Source: Histomonas meleagridis
Lineage: Eukaryota > Parabasalia > Tritrichomonadida > Dientamoebidae
Length of the DNA stretch: 64,000 nucleotides
Reading direction: 5' to 3'
NCBI GenBank assembly: GCA_020186115.1
Contig: WSYJ01000161.1
Location: 1 to 64,000, forward strand
Shown here: positions 1 through 10,806 of the stretch, in pieces
Layout: every line of letters begins with the position of its first letter
How positions within the stretch are numbered: the first letter of the stretch is position 1
Notes under the pieces: generated by a model
What the model was told of the DNA's origin: nothing
What the model saw: only the letters and a program-made list of their open reading frames with translations
The model's database searches: none
Program-made: the position numbers and the translations under genes

Positions 1-110
1 CGGAGCGAGCACACTCGGGGGATTGAAGGGGTCTGAGATTTCCGGAGGGGTCCGAAGGGCACCGCCGGGGGCGGGGCCCCTAGGGTTTTCGTGATCATTC
101 CCGACCGCAT
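1..110. other. GC-rich patch at the window edge
   Basis: The first ~110 bases are strongly G/C-rich, with runs such as GCCGGGGGCGGGGCCCCTAG, against a very AT-rich background that starts sharply near 110. No convincing reading frame was recognised. A weaker echo, with GGGG close to CCCCTA followed by GGTTTTG, lies at about 1055-1105 beyond the ankyrin remnant. It could be the end of a mobile element, a subterminal repeat or part of a gene cut by the window edge. Confidence 0.5.
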
Positions 111-380
111 TATATACCTACCAACTAAGAACCTAATTTAACTAAATTCAATGTGAAATGATTTAACGTTCTCCGTTATTAAAACGAATATATATGACAT
201 GTGAGTTGAAATACACTACATATGATTGTTTTATTATCTTTTGATATTTTATTCATTTTTTATGAAAAGGGATCACAAATTTTAAGTATAAAATCAAACA
301 TATAAGAGTATTTATGTGCAAACTTTTTAGAAAAGGAAATTACGTGCAAATCATTTTTAGAAATGAATTTTTAGATTTGA

Positions 381-770
381 GAGCTTAATAATTCAACTAT
401 TTTTTTGTAACCATTTTGAGTTGCCCGCATAAGTGCTGTATTAAATAATTTAAATAATTTCCAAATATTATTTTGAAATCCTAAATTATTAAAACAAATC
501 TTAAATAAAACAAATAAATATCTTTAGCATTGATATCAATTCCTTCTTGTTCAAGAAGTAATTTAAATATTTCAATATAACCATTTTGTGATGCAATCAT
601 AAGTGCTGTTTCAAATATAATGAATAATTTCCAAATATATTCTTAGAATAAGAAATTTATTTAATAAATTGTGTATAAAATAAAACAACATTTTTTGCGC
701 TCAAGTCAATGTCTTTCTGATTAAGAAGTAACTTTAAAATTTCATATTCATTCTTGTAAGATGATTAGCA
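381..770 (-). repeat. Degenerate 170-bp ankyrin-type repeat, about 2.3 units
   Basis: Read on the minus strand this is a worn copy of the array at 44465-45890. The anchor TTCAAGAAGT falls at 551-560 and its diverged partners at 381 and 721, so the 170-bp spacing is kept. The ankyrin-like part (TALxxAS..EIxKLLLEQEGIDINAKD) is recognisable only in the middle unit. The AT-rich spacer between units is also shared. No intact frame remains. Confidence 0.7.
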
Positions 771-1133
771 AATAAAAATATATCTATTAATATATATGTT
801 TTTTATGATTTTTTTCCCTAAATTATATATGAATATTTTATTAGGATTATAAAATAAAACTAAATTACTTAATTATCTTAAATAATTAAAAATGTTTTAC
901 ATATATCATAATGAATAAAAAGTATTTTTATATAAGTTTTTTTAGTAAGAAATTTATTAGAAATCCAAATTAATAAGAAATTGTGCTTAGATGATATTAG
1001 TGGTTGTGTCTTACACCTCGAGATAAATTTCGTGAAATTGATTTTGAAAAAAAATGGCGGCGGTTTTGTCGGGGTGCCCCTATCTGTTCCTTTAGGTTTT
1101 GCCAAAAGATCTTCTTCAGCTTTTAGGCAAATG
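771..1133. other. Intergenic, no gene seen
   Basis: AT-rich to about 1030, then a short GC-richer stretch (1040-1105) that resembles the patch at the window start. Short frames on both strands have no recognisable domain. Confidence 0.5.
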
Positions 1134-1988
1134 CTAAGATTCTTCTTCCTGAAGCCATTGATGTGAAATTGCTTTTTCTGCGGTTATCCTTGTATTGGGA
1201 TTTGGATCCATCATTTCAACAATCAAATTTTTTGCTTCTATAGATATGTTATCCCACAATTCATATTCCATAAGATGCCAAATATCATCTCTTGTTCTGC
1301 AGCTAAGAATCTGCTCTTTCATCTGTTCTTCATCATATGGATTAAAAGGAATTCTTTGAGATAAGATATAATAAGTTGTAACACCAAGAGCCCACATATC
1401 AGAAGCAAAGCTATACTGGTTGCTGGTCATTACTTCTGGTGACCAAAAAAATGGGCAACCTAGAATCTGTGTAAATTTTATATGTGGGCTAACCCGAGCT
1501 GCAACAGAAAATCCTGTAAGCGAAACCTTAGGGATTGGACTATTAGAATCTGAAATAAGTATAGTTGAAGGTGAAATGTTTCGATGTATTATATTGTTTG
1601 AATGTAGATAGCGAATTGCTGATAAAAGCTGTAACACCAAATTACGGGCTACACGTTCTGATATTCCGTCATATTTGTATACATATTTTAAGAGATCTGT
1701 GTCATGTAATGGCATAACGATGCCAAAATAACGATTATCAATTGTTTCCACAGTATCAATTATCGGAACAATATATGGGTGATCGAACATTTTGAGAGCA
1801 CTGACTTCATTTTCTGCAAGAAATAGATATTTGCTTTTTTGAATTAATTTTATAAAAACATTCTTATGATTTTCTATATCTTCCCCACGGACCCCTAATG
1901 AGTAGTCAGTTAAAGATATTCTTTCATGTATAATGTATTTTTCCTGTTTGAGTTGAAGATTATTTGCTCTGGTCGCATGTGAAGACAT
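1134..1988 (-). CDS. Protein kinase-like protein, predicted pseudokinase
   Basis: A 284-residue protein that is nearly all kinase fold. The ATG at 1988 is chosen because the longer frame to 2048 begins with TTG. The beta-3 lysine is present (FIK, residue ~47), but three other core elements are altered: the glycine loop is unrecognisable, the catalytic HRD is HRN (~135-137) and the metal-binding DFG is TGF (~158-160). The activation-segment SPE (~183-185) and the subdomain IX aspartate (SDMWALGV) are kept, so the fold is probably intact. Overall it resembles CAMK-type kinases. It is likely a catalytically dead scaffold or allosteric partner; the substrate or partner cannot be read from sequence. 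Kinase fold is certain, lack of activity is inferred. Confidence 0.85.
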   Translation of the reverse strand: MSSHATRANNLQLKQEKYIIHERISLTDYSLGVRGEDIENHKNVFIKLIQKSKYLFLAENEVSALKMFDHPYIVPIIDTVETIDNRYFGIVMPLHDTDLLKYVYKYDGISERVARNLVLQLLSAIRYLHSNNIIHRNISPSTILISDSNSPIPKVSLTGFSVAARVSPHIKFTQILGCPFFWSPEVMTSNQYSFASDMWALGVTTYYILSQRIPFNPYDEEQMKEQILSCRTRDDIWHLMEYELWDNISIEAKNLIVEMMDPNPNTRITAEKAISHQWLQEEES

Positions 1989-2697
1989 TACTGACAAAAT
2001 ATATAACAAAATACTATTCAAACATATGGGAAATAACGTATTTTTCAAAATATTTTTGGATGGCGGGCAAAATTAGCGCCATAGTTTTCACTTGCCAAGT
2101 CATACTTTGTGTTAAACAACTTTTTAAATGCACTTTGGAAATTTTTATGTGTTGACATTTCATAAAAAACAGGAAATATCATTCTTTTTATCCAATAAAC
2201 ATTACATAATTGCGAAAATCTACATGTACATTTGTAATTGTGTTGCTTATATCAATTGAAAGTTTAAACATAATTATGATTTTGAAAACAATATTAATCA
2301 AAACTCAAATTTATTGGATAACCACTAATTATGTGATGACTTAGATGATAGATATCAGATCATTATTAATATATATATCGTTCACTTTCCGCAATAACTT
2401 AATGCATATGACTTTATTTATACTCAATTCATCCTACACAAATCATAAGTTGATTTGTTACATCGTTACATCGTTTTCATCATAATAATGATAGCATTAT
2501 ATTGGAACCTTTATTTTTTTCATCCGTAAAAACTCCCCATTTATCAAAAAGTGGGAAATATATTGAAAAAGTTAAATTTTGATTCAAAAAAATCACTGAA
2601 ACAACTACACATCTTTTTGTAAATTTACAGTTATACACAAATTAATATCAAAAAGTGGCCGGTGTAACTGACCTATGACAAAAAAATCAACAAAACA
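1989..2697. other. Intergenic between divergent genes
   Basis: About 700 bp of AT-rich DNA between the pseudokinase (minus) and the BEACH gene (plus). It holds AAAAAGTGG at 2650-2658, 40 nt before the BEACH ATG, and a related GTGAAAA-type box near 2087-2095 upstream of the pseudokinase. No gene seen. Confidence 0.5.
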
Positions 2698-5600
2698 ATG
2701 AATATGATCAATTTCAAGAATCTGATTAAACCAAAAATTAAAGATGAAATACATAAACTTTGGGTCAATTATTTTTCGGCTAGTGAGTCAAAAAACTCGA
2801 AGTCCTTAAAAAATAGCCCATTATATGATGATATTCAACAATTCAACCTAATTTCAATGAAAGAATCACAAATAACATCCAAAATCAAAAGTTCGTCAAC
2901 GCAAAAAGATACAGAAAATGAGTTATGGAACATATTACCTGATATTCTTCAATTCGATACTACAATTTCCAAAAGTTATTTTACTTTTTCACGTAAATTA
3001 TATGATATGAAAGACTCACAAGATTTTCAGAAAATTCTTAACGATATATCACCACAATTAATCAAATTATCCATTGTCTTTTTTTATCAATTCATTAAAA
3101 ATTTTGACGTTATTCTCACCAACAACTGTCCTTCCAATTTTCCTTCTTCCTATATTCTTGATTTTTCATATTCACATAAATTATTATTAATGACCAAAAC
3201 CAAAACCTTTAATGATTATATCACACTCTTAAACAATTTCATTGGTTTTCTTGAAGCCAATCTTGAGTTTGTTCTTGTCAAAAGTGATAATTTTACAGCT
3301 GTTCAATTTTGTCGATTAATTTTCATTTCAATTCCTGAGCTATTTTCACAGCGCCCTATTGAAGAAGAACTTTTCCCGCTGATTACATATGTGTCATTAT
3401 ATGTATATCAATCCACCAGATTTTCTAAATTTGATCAAGATGTCAAATATCATTACGAATCCATTCTAAAATATATATTAGAGTCCGATGTAACTTTATA
3501 CGTTGGTAAAGAATTATATACCCATATAATTGCCACTATTTCCAGCATCTTTCTTATGTATCTTAAGAATACTTCATCAATCGATATACCATTTTTAACA
3601 TTTTTGATATTAATTATTGATAAATTTGCTCCGATATCGATCATTGAAACCAAAATCCAATTTTTAAAGACAAGTTTAAAAATGGTTTCATGGTCAATCA
3701 TTCAAATCACTAAAGTTATCTTTGATTCGTTATCATTATTTACTACAGAACCCGAAATAATACCACCAAAGATATTCCAATTTTCGAAAAAGAATGAATT
3801 AAATCGTGAAAACATATTTATAAGTGAAACTTTATTTGATATAAATGAAATTAAAAACCCAAAACAAATAAATCCAAATGATTTAAAAGTTTGTCAAATC
3901 CAAAGTATATTAACAGGGCCACAAGTTGTTAAACAATATTTTAGTCATTTCATTATGTTAATGTTAAAAGATAAAGAATTATATCAAACGATATTAACTA
4001 AAGCTATTGAATATTTATCATCGAAAAATATTTCGGACAAATTTTTTGCGATTTTATTGTTTCGTACAGGAGATCCAACATTTACATCACAATTCATTGC
4101 GCAAAATCAAATATGGAAAATAATATTAAGTGAAATAACATTTTATAAATTAAATATTTTAGATAATGAAATCCATAAAATGATAAACTCATTAATTATA
4201 AGTTGTTATACTTCTGATCATTTAGATCAAAGTGAATTAATGAAAACGTTATCATTTTCTTTAATTAAATATAATCAAGAAGCAGTGAATTTAGCATATA
4301 AATTATTATTAATTAATTCCGCTAAATTTGTTGATTCTTTAAGCTCAAGTAATATGGTTGATTTCTTATTTAATTTAGACTTAAAAACAAAATGTTTAAT
4401 GTTAACTGATAATACTGACTTAGAATTAATGGGATTAAGAACTACAATATTAATATTAATTAAAACTATTTCAACAATACAAAATGGTATTAAAAATTTG
4501 TTTTTGACCGAAACAAGAAGTGTTTATATGATATCTTTATTATATGAATTACCTTTACAAGATATTATAATGGAAATTATCTCTCAAGGTTTACATGACC
4601 TTAATTCTTCTGCTAAAATTATTAAAGCATTTAATTATATGAATTCGAACTTTTCTACTTCGAAAAGTTTAGTTAATGATCAAAGAAGTCAAAACTTAAT
4701 TAAAACATTTTCCGAAAAAATCTTAGAATTAGTATATATTAAATTATCATTATCACAAAAAGTTGTCTTAAAATATTCCATTTTATGTATTAAAGCTGAA
4801 CCTTTATTTAAAATCGCTTTATTATCAGAGAATTTTGATTTTTCATTTTATATATTTAAGTTCTTGATCCAAATATGTTTAAATTATAAGAATTTTGTTA
4901 TTAAACTAAATAAACCTCAATTAAGGTTTCATAAGACTTGGCGCAAGATATTAAAACGAACAAAAATTAATGAAGAAATCATTAATCAATTAAATTTATT
5001 AACATTTTTAAATGATAAAACTATAATTCAAAATCCAATTGGTTTACATTTATTAGTATCATTAACTAAATCAACTCCATTTCATAATGATATATTAGAT
5101 AACTTAATAAAATTATGTCAAAATAGTCAAATAAATCGAACAATTTGTTCATCAGCAAATTTAATTATTACATTATTAAAATTCATGAAACGAAATGATA
5201 AGAAAACAGAAACATATTTAAAATTACTTACTTTAATAGGATCGACATCATTTAATCCTAATGAATTAAATATCTTTTTACAAATGTTAGAGAACAAAAA
5301 CACAAAACATTTAATAAAATTCATTGAAGTCTTTTCAACGATCTTAAATAATACAAAACAAAATGAACCACATTCATATTTCCATTTCACTAATAATACA
5401 CGATTTACTATTAATGACTTTGAAATTAATTCGATAATAACAATATCATTTATTATTCGTTTTGAAAAAGAAGCGTTAGAGAATACACATCAATTATTTT
5501 ATATTGGTGGTGAAGACTTTAATTTAAGTAGTATTATTAAAGATACATATTATGAGATTACATTTAATAAACAACAATTTAAAAATGAACAGAAATTCCA

Positions 5601-8600
5601 ACCTTTCCAATGGTATACATTAGATTATCAATTAACTAAAGATAAAATTATTATATATTTAAATAAAACTTGTATTGGTACATTTATATTACCACAAAAA
5701 CCAAAGAAGTTTAAACAAAAGAAAGTTACTTTCATCATACAAAATATACCTTGTGATATATCACAAATATCATTTATTGAAAATCAAACACAATTCGCTT
5801 TATATTCAGCAATAGCTATTAAAGATGAAATTTGTTTAAATTTAATGCAATCAAATAATAATATTAACTTTGGTAAAGCTTTGTTTGATGGTGCATGTAT
5901 AACATTTTCACCAAATATATTAAATAGTTTAGCAGTATGTGGAGGTGTTAATATATTATTACCATTATTTAATACATATAAATCAAATGAAATTAATGAA
6001 ATTTATATAAATTCATTAATAAATGTGATTTCTAATATAGCAAAATTGGATGAAAGTATGTTCTTTGATCAAAACTTCTTTAAAATGTTATCATCATTAA
6101 TACCAAATAATATATCAATTGAATTTTTGGATTATTTATATAATACATTTCATATAATTAAAAACGTGGAAATTAAAATCGAAATCTTAAAAAACATTTG
6201 GTGTAATTGGGCATTATTAAAACAATTTCCTAAAATGATTTATAAAATTATCTTCTCGAAATATTTATTAACTATTGTCTCATTTAATGTCGAATTATTT
6301 TCTAAATGTTTTTCCTTTAAATCATTAATAATGGAATTTAGTCAAGAAAATGATGACGATGAAATCATAGAGGATTATTGGGATATATTATATCAAGTTA
6401 AAGAAAATCGTTTTGATGAAGAAGATTCATTATCATTATTAAATAGTATCTTAACTAATCAAAACATAAAATTCTTATCTCGAGCATTAGGATTAATATA
6501 TAATTTCTTAAATAATAATTCGGAATTATTTAAGAAAGTTTGCTTAGAAAATAAAGCATATTTATATATCATTCGAATGTTTGCTATACCTAATGAAGAG
6601 ATTCATATTTATTCATTAAATATATTACATATTTTAGAGACAATTGATAAAACATTAAATTATTCCAAAGAAATTATATATATTTCAAGTATATATAATA
6701 CTAATTTTACTACGTTAAAAACTATTGATTTATTGTTTGGTATAACATTTGATGAAATTGATGTTAATAATGCAATGAATTATCAATTAAGAGCACAAAT
6801 TAAATCAAGTCGTATTATAAAGAATTCGAGATTTATACCATTAATTTGTTTCTTATTAAATAAAATACCAAAGAATTCAATACAACAATATTTGGATTAT
6901 TTAAAGTTCTCAATATTACAAAATGAATCATCACAAATTAAAATGATCGAATGTTTTTTATGGTATTTTTGGATATTATACTTAAATAACTTTGATAATT
7001 TATTGGATAATTGGATAAGTTGTATTGCAAGTATTTATTGTTCAACATTACATAAAGAGAAAATTAAGTTCACAAGTATTATATTTGGGTTTTATATGTT
7101 CTCTTCAATATTTGGTTATCAATTTACTCTTTTATTACGTAAGTTAATTACTACGTTGTTATTAATGAATACTTCTTTGCCTGTTCTAACTGAAGCGTTT
7201 CGATTTATTTTGTTTTTCTATGAAAATGATCAAAACATCGAAAAACCAAATTTACAAAACGACGACTTTTTAGAACTATTAAATCATTTATTAAAGTCTG
7301 ACATGAAAATTCCATTAATTGAATTTGTAATGAAGACAAATAGTGACAAAGAAATCATTAAAATATTATTAAATCATTTCCTTGAAGAACATAATGAATT
7401 ATGTTCTAAATCATTTGTATTAGCTAATGATCAATTACCTGTTGCTTATATATTATCAATGTTAATATGTTTCATGTATAAAATTAATCCGAATTTATCC
7501 GAACAATTTATCGAATCTTATTTAAATATACCACATTTAAGGAAATATAAGAATTGTTTGACTTTGTTGTTGTTAACTTGCGTGGAAAGTAAATCAAAAC
7601 CTTTGATCCAAAAATATATGGCCACTGATGAAGTGGAAATGACAGATTTATTTGAAATATTTGAGAAGCAATCAAAGGATTACAGTACAATCCTTCAAAA
7701 TTCAATGGAGGAAGATCAAGGCTCAATTTCTGAGGTGTTCACAAATTACTTCCAAACAAAAACAATATTTTCTGAATGTCTGTCAGAATTTAAAGAGGAA
7801 AGTGACCACCAAAATAAATCGATCGAAAAGTTGTTCAGAAAAAATAACCGTATGTTCAAAAGGAAGGATTGGGAACTAAGGAAAAATGGTGGTTACTTAT
7901 GCTATGACTCATCTGCTTTACATTGGAAGATAGATAAGTCACTAGATAAGTTCGGAAGAAGATTATTTATGAGAATTAATAAGAACTTTAACGATCATAA
8001 AGATGCAAGTAGAACTAATCCTCAACTTCAAAATAATAATGACGAAAATGGTAAAAATCAAAATATGTTGACTATGAAAAGAGACTTAACTTCAATTCAA
8101 GAGAATTTGACAATATTAGGAAACGATAAAGATTTCATATTGAAATCAATTAGTTGCGAATTATTAACAATGAAGTATATGTATGGAGGATCGATTTTCT
8201 TTTTCGGTGATTCGTTCATATTCGAGTCCGAAACTTTAATGAACAATAAAAAGGAATCGATAATTTATCATGGAAAACTTGTCGAAATATCCATTAAATC
8301 AATCATATTAATACTAAAGAGAAGACATTTACATACTGACAATGCGATCGAAATCTTTTTAAACAACCATAGAAGTTATTTCTTTATCATGGATATCAAT
8401 GACCGAAAATCTCTCCTAAAGTTAATTTCACGAAATCATCCGGAGATTAAAATACAGTTAAAATCCGCGCAAAAGTTATTCGATGAAATGAATATTCAAA
8501 AAGATTGGAAATCAGGAAAAATTTCAAATTACGAATATTTGTATTGGGTAAACATGTTTAGTGGAAGGTCATTCAATGACTTGTCGCAATACCCAGTATT

Positions 8601-10266
8601 CCCTTGGATATTATCAGATTACAGCTCATTGCACATATCGTTGCGAGATTCAAATGTTTACAGAGATTTGAGTAAGCCGATAGGGGCTTTGAATCAAAAC
8701 AGAATTAATGACTTGTTGGAAAGATATGAAGAAGTGAAAGATGAGCCTACTTCTTCTTTGTATAGACAGCATTACTCAAACTCAGCTATTGTTATACATT
8801 ATATGATTAGATGTGAACCATTTACTTCACTCCATATTGTATTACAAGGAAATAAATTCGACGCTGCAACAAGATTGTTCAAGTCTATACCTTTGGCTTA
8901 TAATATGTGCGTGTCAGAATTGAATGATTTTAGAGAATTGATTCCTGAATTCTTTTCAACACCTGAGTTCCTAATTAACTCTCAAAAGTATGACTTAGGT
9001 GAAGGTGTTGATGACGTTGAACTTGCTAAATGGGCGAAAACGCCTGCTGAATTTATTGCAATTAATAGATTGGCATTGGAATCAGCTCATGTGTCAAAAA
9101 ATATTAACCAATGGATCGATTTGATCTTCGGTGTCAAACAACAAAGTCTTGAAGCTTTAAATCTGTTTCATCCATATTCAGATTCTACATTTTTCGATAA
9201 GTTAAAAGAACCTGAACAAATAGAATTGGCTCAACAATATGCTTTGAGCTTTGGCGTTAACCCACAAAAGCTTTTTGCAAGTCCACACCCGCAAAGGACT
9301 TTCATACCGTTTATGCCAGACTTCAGCAGTGAAAAATCGATAACGTTCTCCATTTTAGAACAAAGTGTCAGAGCATTGAAAATATGGTGCAGCGATCAAA
9401 ATGATTTGAATTATGCGGTTCAATCCGGTCAAATTTACTCAACCAATTTTGACAAAACCGGCTTCAAAGTTATCTCAAAATTCACTTTTTCAATACAGAT
9501 ACCGCCGAAATTGAGTAGTATCGGAATTTTTAATAAGTTTACAAGCGTCAGACCTGAAGACAAATTATTCTTTTTCGCAAGCCCTTGGAGTGATACATTC
9601 GATGTAGTGAACTACGCTGAATCAAAAGGGAAAACACAAACATTCAGAGGACATTCAGCAAGTATTTTATCGATTTGTGGAGGATCAAAATATGTGATTA
9701 GTGCAGCTCAAGATTTTTCTTTATGCGTTTGGGATATCCAAACGAGAAGAATCACAGGTTCAGTACATGCACATTTCGAACGTATCGAATGTCTTGCATA
9801 TTCTGAAGAATTAGATCTGATTGTATCTGTTGACGTTTCATTGAAGTTTGCTTATTCATCAGCAATCAATCACGCCTTCAATAGGAGTATCAAAGTGCGA
9901 TCTCTTCCTAGTTATGCCGTGATATCTGATCTTGGATTTGTAATTTTAATATCCGAAAGGAAAATAGCTGATAATGTTAAGACAAAACTTAGCGTATTCG
10001 ACCTTAGCCAACGAAATCTGAGATCAAAGGAAGTGGATAGCAGTGTAACAACATATTGCAAATGTACATTTCCAGACAGATCCGAATATTTGTGCCTCGC
10101 TATGAAGTCTAAGGACATAATCTTGCTCCGCGTGTACGATTTGAAGACTGTAGCAAAGGGCTGGCTCCCAAATGTTGCAAGATCAATAACTTTTTCATCA
10201 GAAAGAAGAACTATATATGCGTTGTTGGAAAATAATGAACTTGTGGCATCACAGCCATTTCAGTGA
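2698..10266 (+). CDS. Giant PH-BEACH-WD40 protein (neurobeachin/LYST-like)
   Basis: One uninterrupted 2522-residue frame. The N-terminal ~1700 residues are helical, armadillo-like, with a concanavalin-type beta domain around 890-1040 and then a segment typical of BEACH proteins (LFDGACITFSPNILNSL). A PH-like domain precedes the BEACH domain, which starts near residue 1937 with the hallmark WKSGKISNYEYLYWVN and YPVFPWILSDYSS. WD40 repeats follow from ~2310 (GHSASILSICGG, VISAAQDFSLCVWDI). Known members are large scaffolds for vesicle traffic, lysosome size or autophagy, acting on membrane faces; that role here is inferred. There is no signal peptide or transmembrane segment. The N-terminal part has markedly more A/T codons than the BEACH/WD part, perhaps reflecting conservation. 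Confidence 0.95.
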   Translation: MNMINFKNLIKPKIKDEIHKLWVNYFSASESKNSKSLKNSPLYDDIQQFNLISMKESQITSKIKSSSTQKDTENELWNILPDILQFDTTISKSYFTFSRKLYDMKDSQDFQKILNDISPQLIKLSIVFFYQFIKNFDVILTNNCPSNFPSSYILDFSYSHKLLLMTKTKTFNDYITLLNNFIGFLEANLEFVLVKSDNFTAVQFCRLIFISIPELFSQRPIEEELFPLITYVSLYVYQSTRFSKFDQDVKYHYESILKYILESDVTLYVGKELYTHIIATISSIFLMYLKNTSSIDIPFLTFLILIIDKFAPISIIETKIQFLKTSLKMVSWSIIQITKVIFDSLSLFTTEPEIIPPKIFQFSKKNELNRENIFISETLFDINEIKNPKQINPNDLKVCQIQSILTGPQVVKQYFSHFIMLMLKDKELYQTILTKAIEYLSSKNISDKFFAILLFRTGDPTFTSQFIAQNQIWKIILSEITFYKLNILDNEIHKMINSLIISCYTSDHLDQSELMKTLSFSLIKYNQEAVNLAYKLLLINSAKFVDSLSSSNMVDFLFNLDLKTKCLMLTDNTDLELMGLRTTILILIKTISTIQNGIKNLFLTETRSVYMISLLYELPLQDIIMEIISQGLHDLNSSAKIIKAFNYMNSNFSTSKSLVNDQRSQNLIKTFSEKILELVYIKLSLSQKVVLKYSILCIKAEPLFKIALLSENFDFSFYIFKFLIQICLNYKNFVIKLNKPQLRFHKTWRKILKRTKINEEIINQLNLLTFLNDKTIIQNPIGLHLLVSLTKSTPFHNDILDNLIKLCQNSQINRTICSSANLIITLLKFMKRNDKKTETYLKLLTLIGSTSFNPNELNIFLQMLENKNTKHLIKFIEVFSTILNNTKQNEPHSYFHFTNNTRFTINDFEINSIITISFIIRFEKEALENTHQLFYIGGEDFNLSSIIKDTYYEITFNKQQFKNEQKFQPFQWYTLDYQLTKDKIIIYLNKTCIGTFILPQKPKKFKQKKVTFIIQNIPCDISQISFIENQTQFALYSAIAIKDEICLNLMQSNNNINFGKALFDGACITFSPNILNSLAVCGGVNILLPLFNTYKSNEINEIYINSLINVISNIAKLDESMFFDQNFFKMLSSLIPNNISIEFLDYLYNTFHIIKNVEIKIEILKNIWCNWALLKQFPKMIYKIIFSKYLLTIVSFNVELFSKCFSFKSLIMEFSQENDDDEIIEDYWDILYQVKENRFDEEDSLSLLNSILTNQNIKFLSRALGLIYNFLNNNSELFKKVCLENKAYLYIIRMFAIPNEEIHIYSLNILHILETIDKTLNYSKEIIYISSIYNTNFTTLKTIDLLFGITFDEIDVNNAMNYQLRAQIKSSRIIKNSRFIPLICFLLNKIPKNSIQQYLDYLKFSILQNESSQIKMIECFLWYFWILYLNNFDNLLDNWISCIASIYCSTLHKEKIKFTSIIFGFYMFSSIFGYQFTLLLRKLITTLLLMNTSLPVLTEAFRFILFFYENDQNIEKPNLQNDDFLELLNHLLKSDMKIPLIEFVMKTNSDKEIIKILLNHFLEEHNELCSKSFVLANDQLPVAYILSMLICFMYKINPNLSEQFIESYLNIPHLRKYKNCLTLLLLTCVESKSKPLIQKYMATDEVEMTDLFEIFEKQSKDYSTILQNSMEEDQGSISEVFTNYFQTKTIFSECLSEFKEESDHQNKSIEKLFRKNNRMFKRKDWELRKNGGYLCYDSSALHWKIDKSLDKFGRRLFMRINKNFNDHKDASRTNPQLQNNNDENGKNQNMLTMKRDLTSIQENLTILGNDKDFILKSISCELLTMKYMYGGSIFFFGDSFIFESETLMNNKKESIIYHGKLVEISIKSIILILKRRHLHTDNAIEIFLNNHRSYFFIMDINDRKSLLKLISRNHPEIKIQLKSAQKLFDEMNIQKDWKSGKISNYEYLYWVNMFSGRSFNDLSQYPVFPWILSDYSSLHISLRDSNVYRDLSKPIGALNQNRINDLLERYEEVKDEPTSSLYRQHYSNSAIVIHYMIRCEPFTSLHIVLQGNKFDAATRLFKSIPLAYNMCVSELNDFRELIPEFFSTPEFLINSQKYDLGEGVDDVELAKWAKTPAEFIAINRLALESAHVSKNINQWIDLIFGVKQQSLEALNLFHPYSDSTFFDKLKEPEQIELAQQYALSFGVNPQKLFASPHPQRTFIPFMPDFSSEKSITFSILEQSVRALKIWCSDQNDLNYAVQSGQIYSTNFDKTGFKVISKFTFSIQIPPKLSSIGIFNKFTSVRPEDKLFFFASPWSDTFDVVNYAESKGKTQTFRGHSASILSICGGSKYVISAAQDFSLCVWDIQTRRITGSVHAHFERIECLAYSEELDLIVSVDVSLKFAYSSAINHAFNRSIKVRSLPSYAVISDLGFVILISERKIADNVKTKLSVFDLSQRNLRSKEVDSSVTTYCKCTFPDRSEYLCLAMKSKDIILLRVYDLKTVAKGWLPNVARSITFSSERRTIYALLENNELVASQPFQ

Positions 10267-10806
10267 TTTGCGTTGTGAAAATTTTAACCATAAATATATT
10301 AATCATAAATTTTTTTTTTTAATTTTAACAATCCAAAATGAATTATTTGATGTGATCACTGGAATCCAGAAACACAATAACTGTTAGCGAATTGGATTTG
10401 CAGAAACCATTTTCATCATTGTATCCTCAAGGCATGAAATACCCATAGGTATGTAATGTCATATATCAAATCAATAAAAATTATTTATTCATCAAAAATA
10501 TCCCAAAATTCCAATACATATTTATCCCAACTTAATCTATTAACCCAACGCCAACGCAATAAACAGCAAAATGTGTCAGAAAGTTCATTTCGAACTCGTT
10601 TTCCATCTGCTGCACTTTTTGATTTTCTATGGAACGATATAATTTTTATGACAAAAATAATCGTTTAACAACTGAATTTCCCTATCGGTTGTACTAATTC
10701 CTTATTTTTAATAAATGCAAGAATAAATTAATTTATAAAGAATCACTTCAGATGAATTTGTATTTCATTTAAGTCAGATAACTAAATTAATATTTTATTA
10801 CATAAT
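10267..10806. other. Intergenic; one doubtful 70-codon frame
   Basis: AT-rich, with a 70-codon ATG frame at 10456-10668 on the plus strand that has normal-looking composition but no recognised domain. A neighbouring open stretch at ~10345-10450 lacks an ATG. These could be remnants of one lost gene; the support is too weak to call a CDS. Confidence 0.35.
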
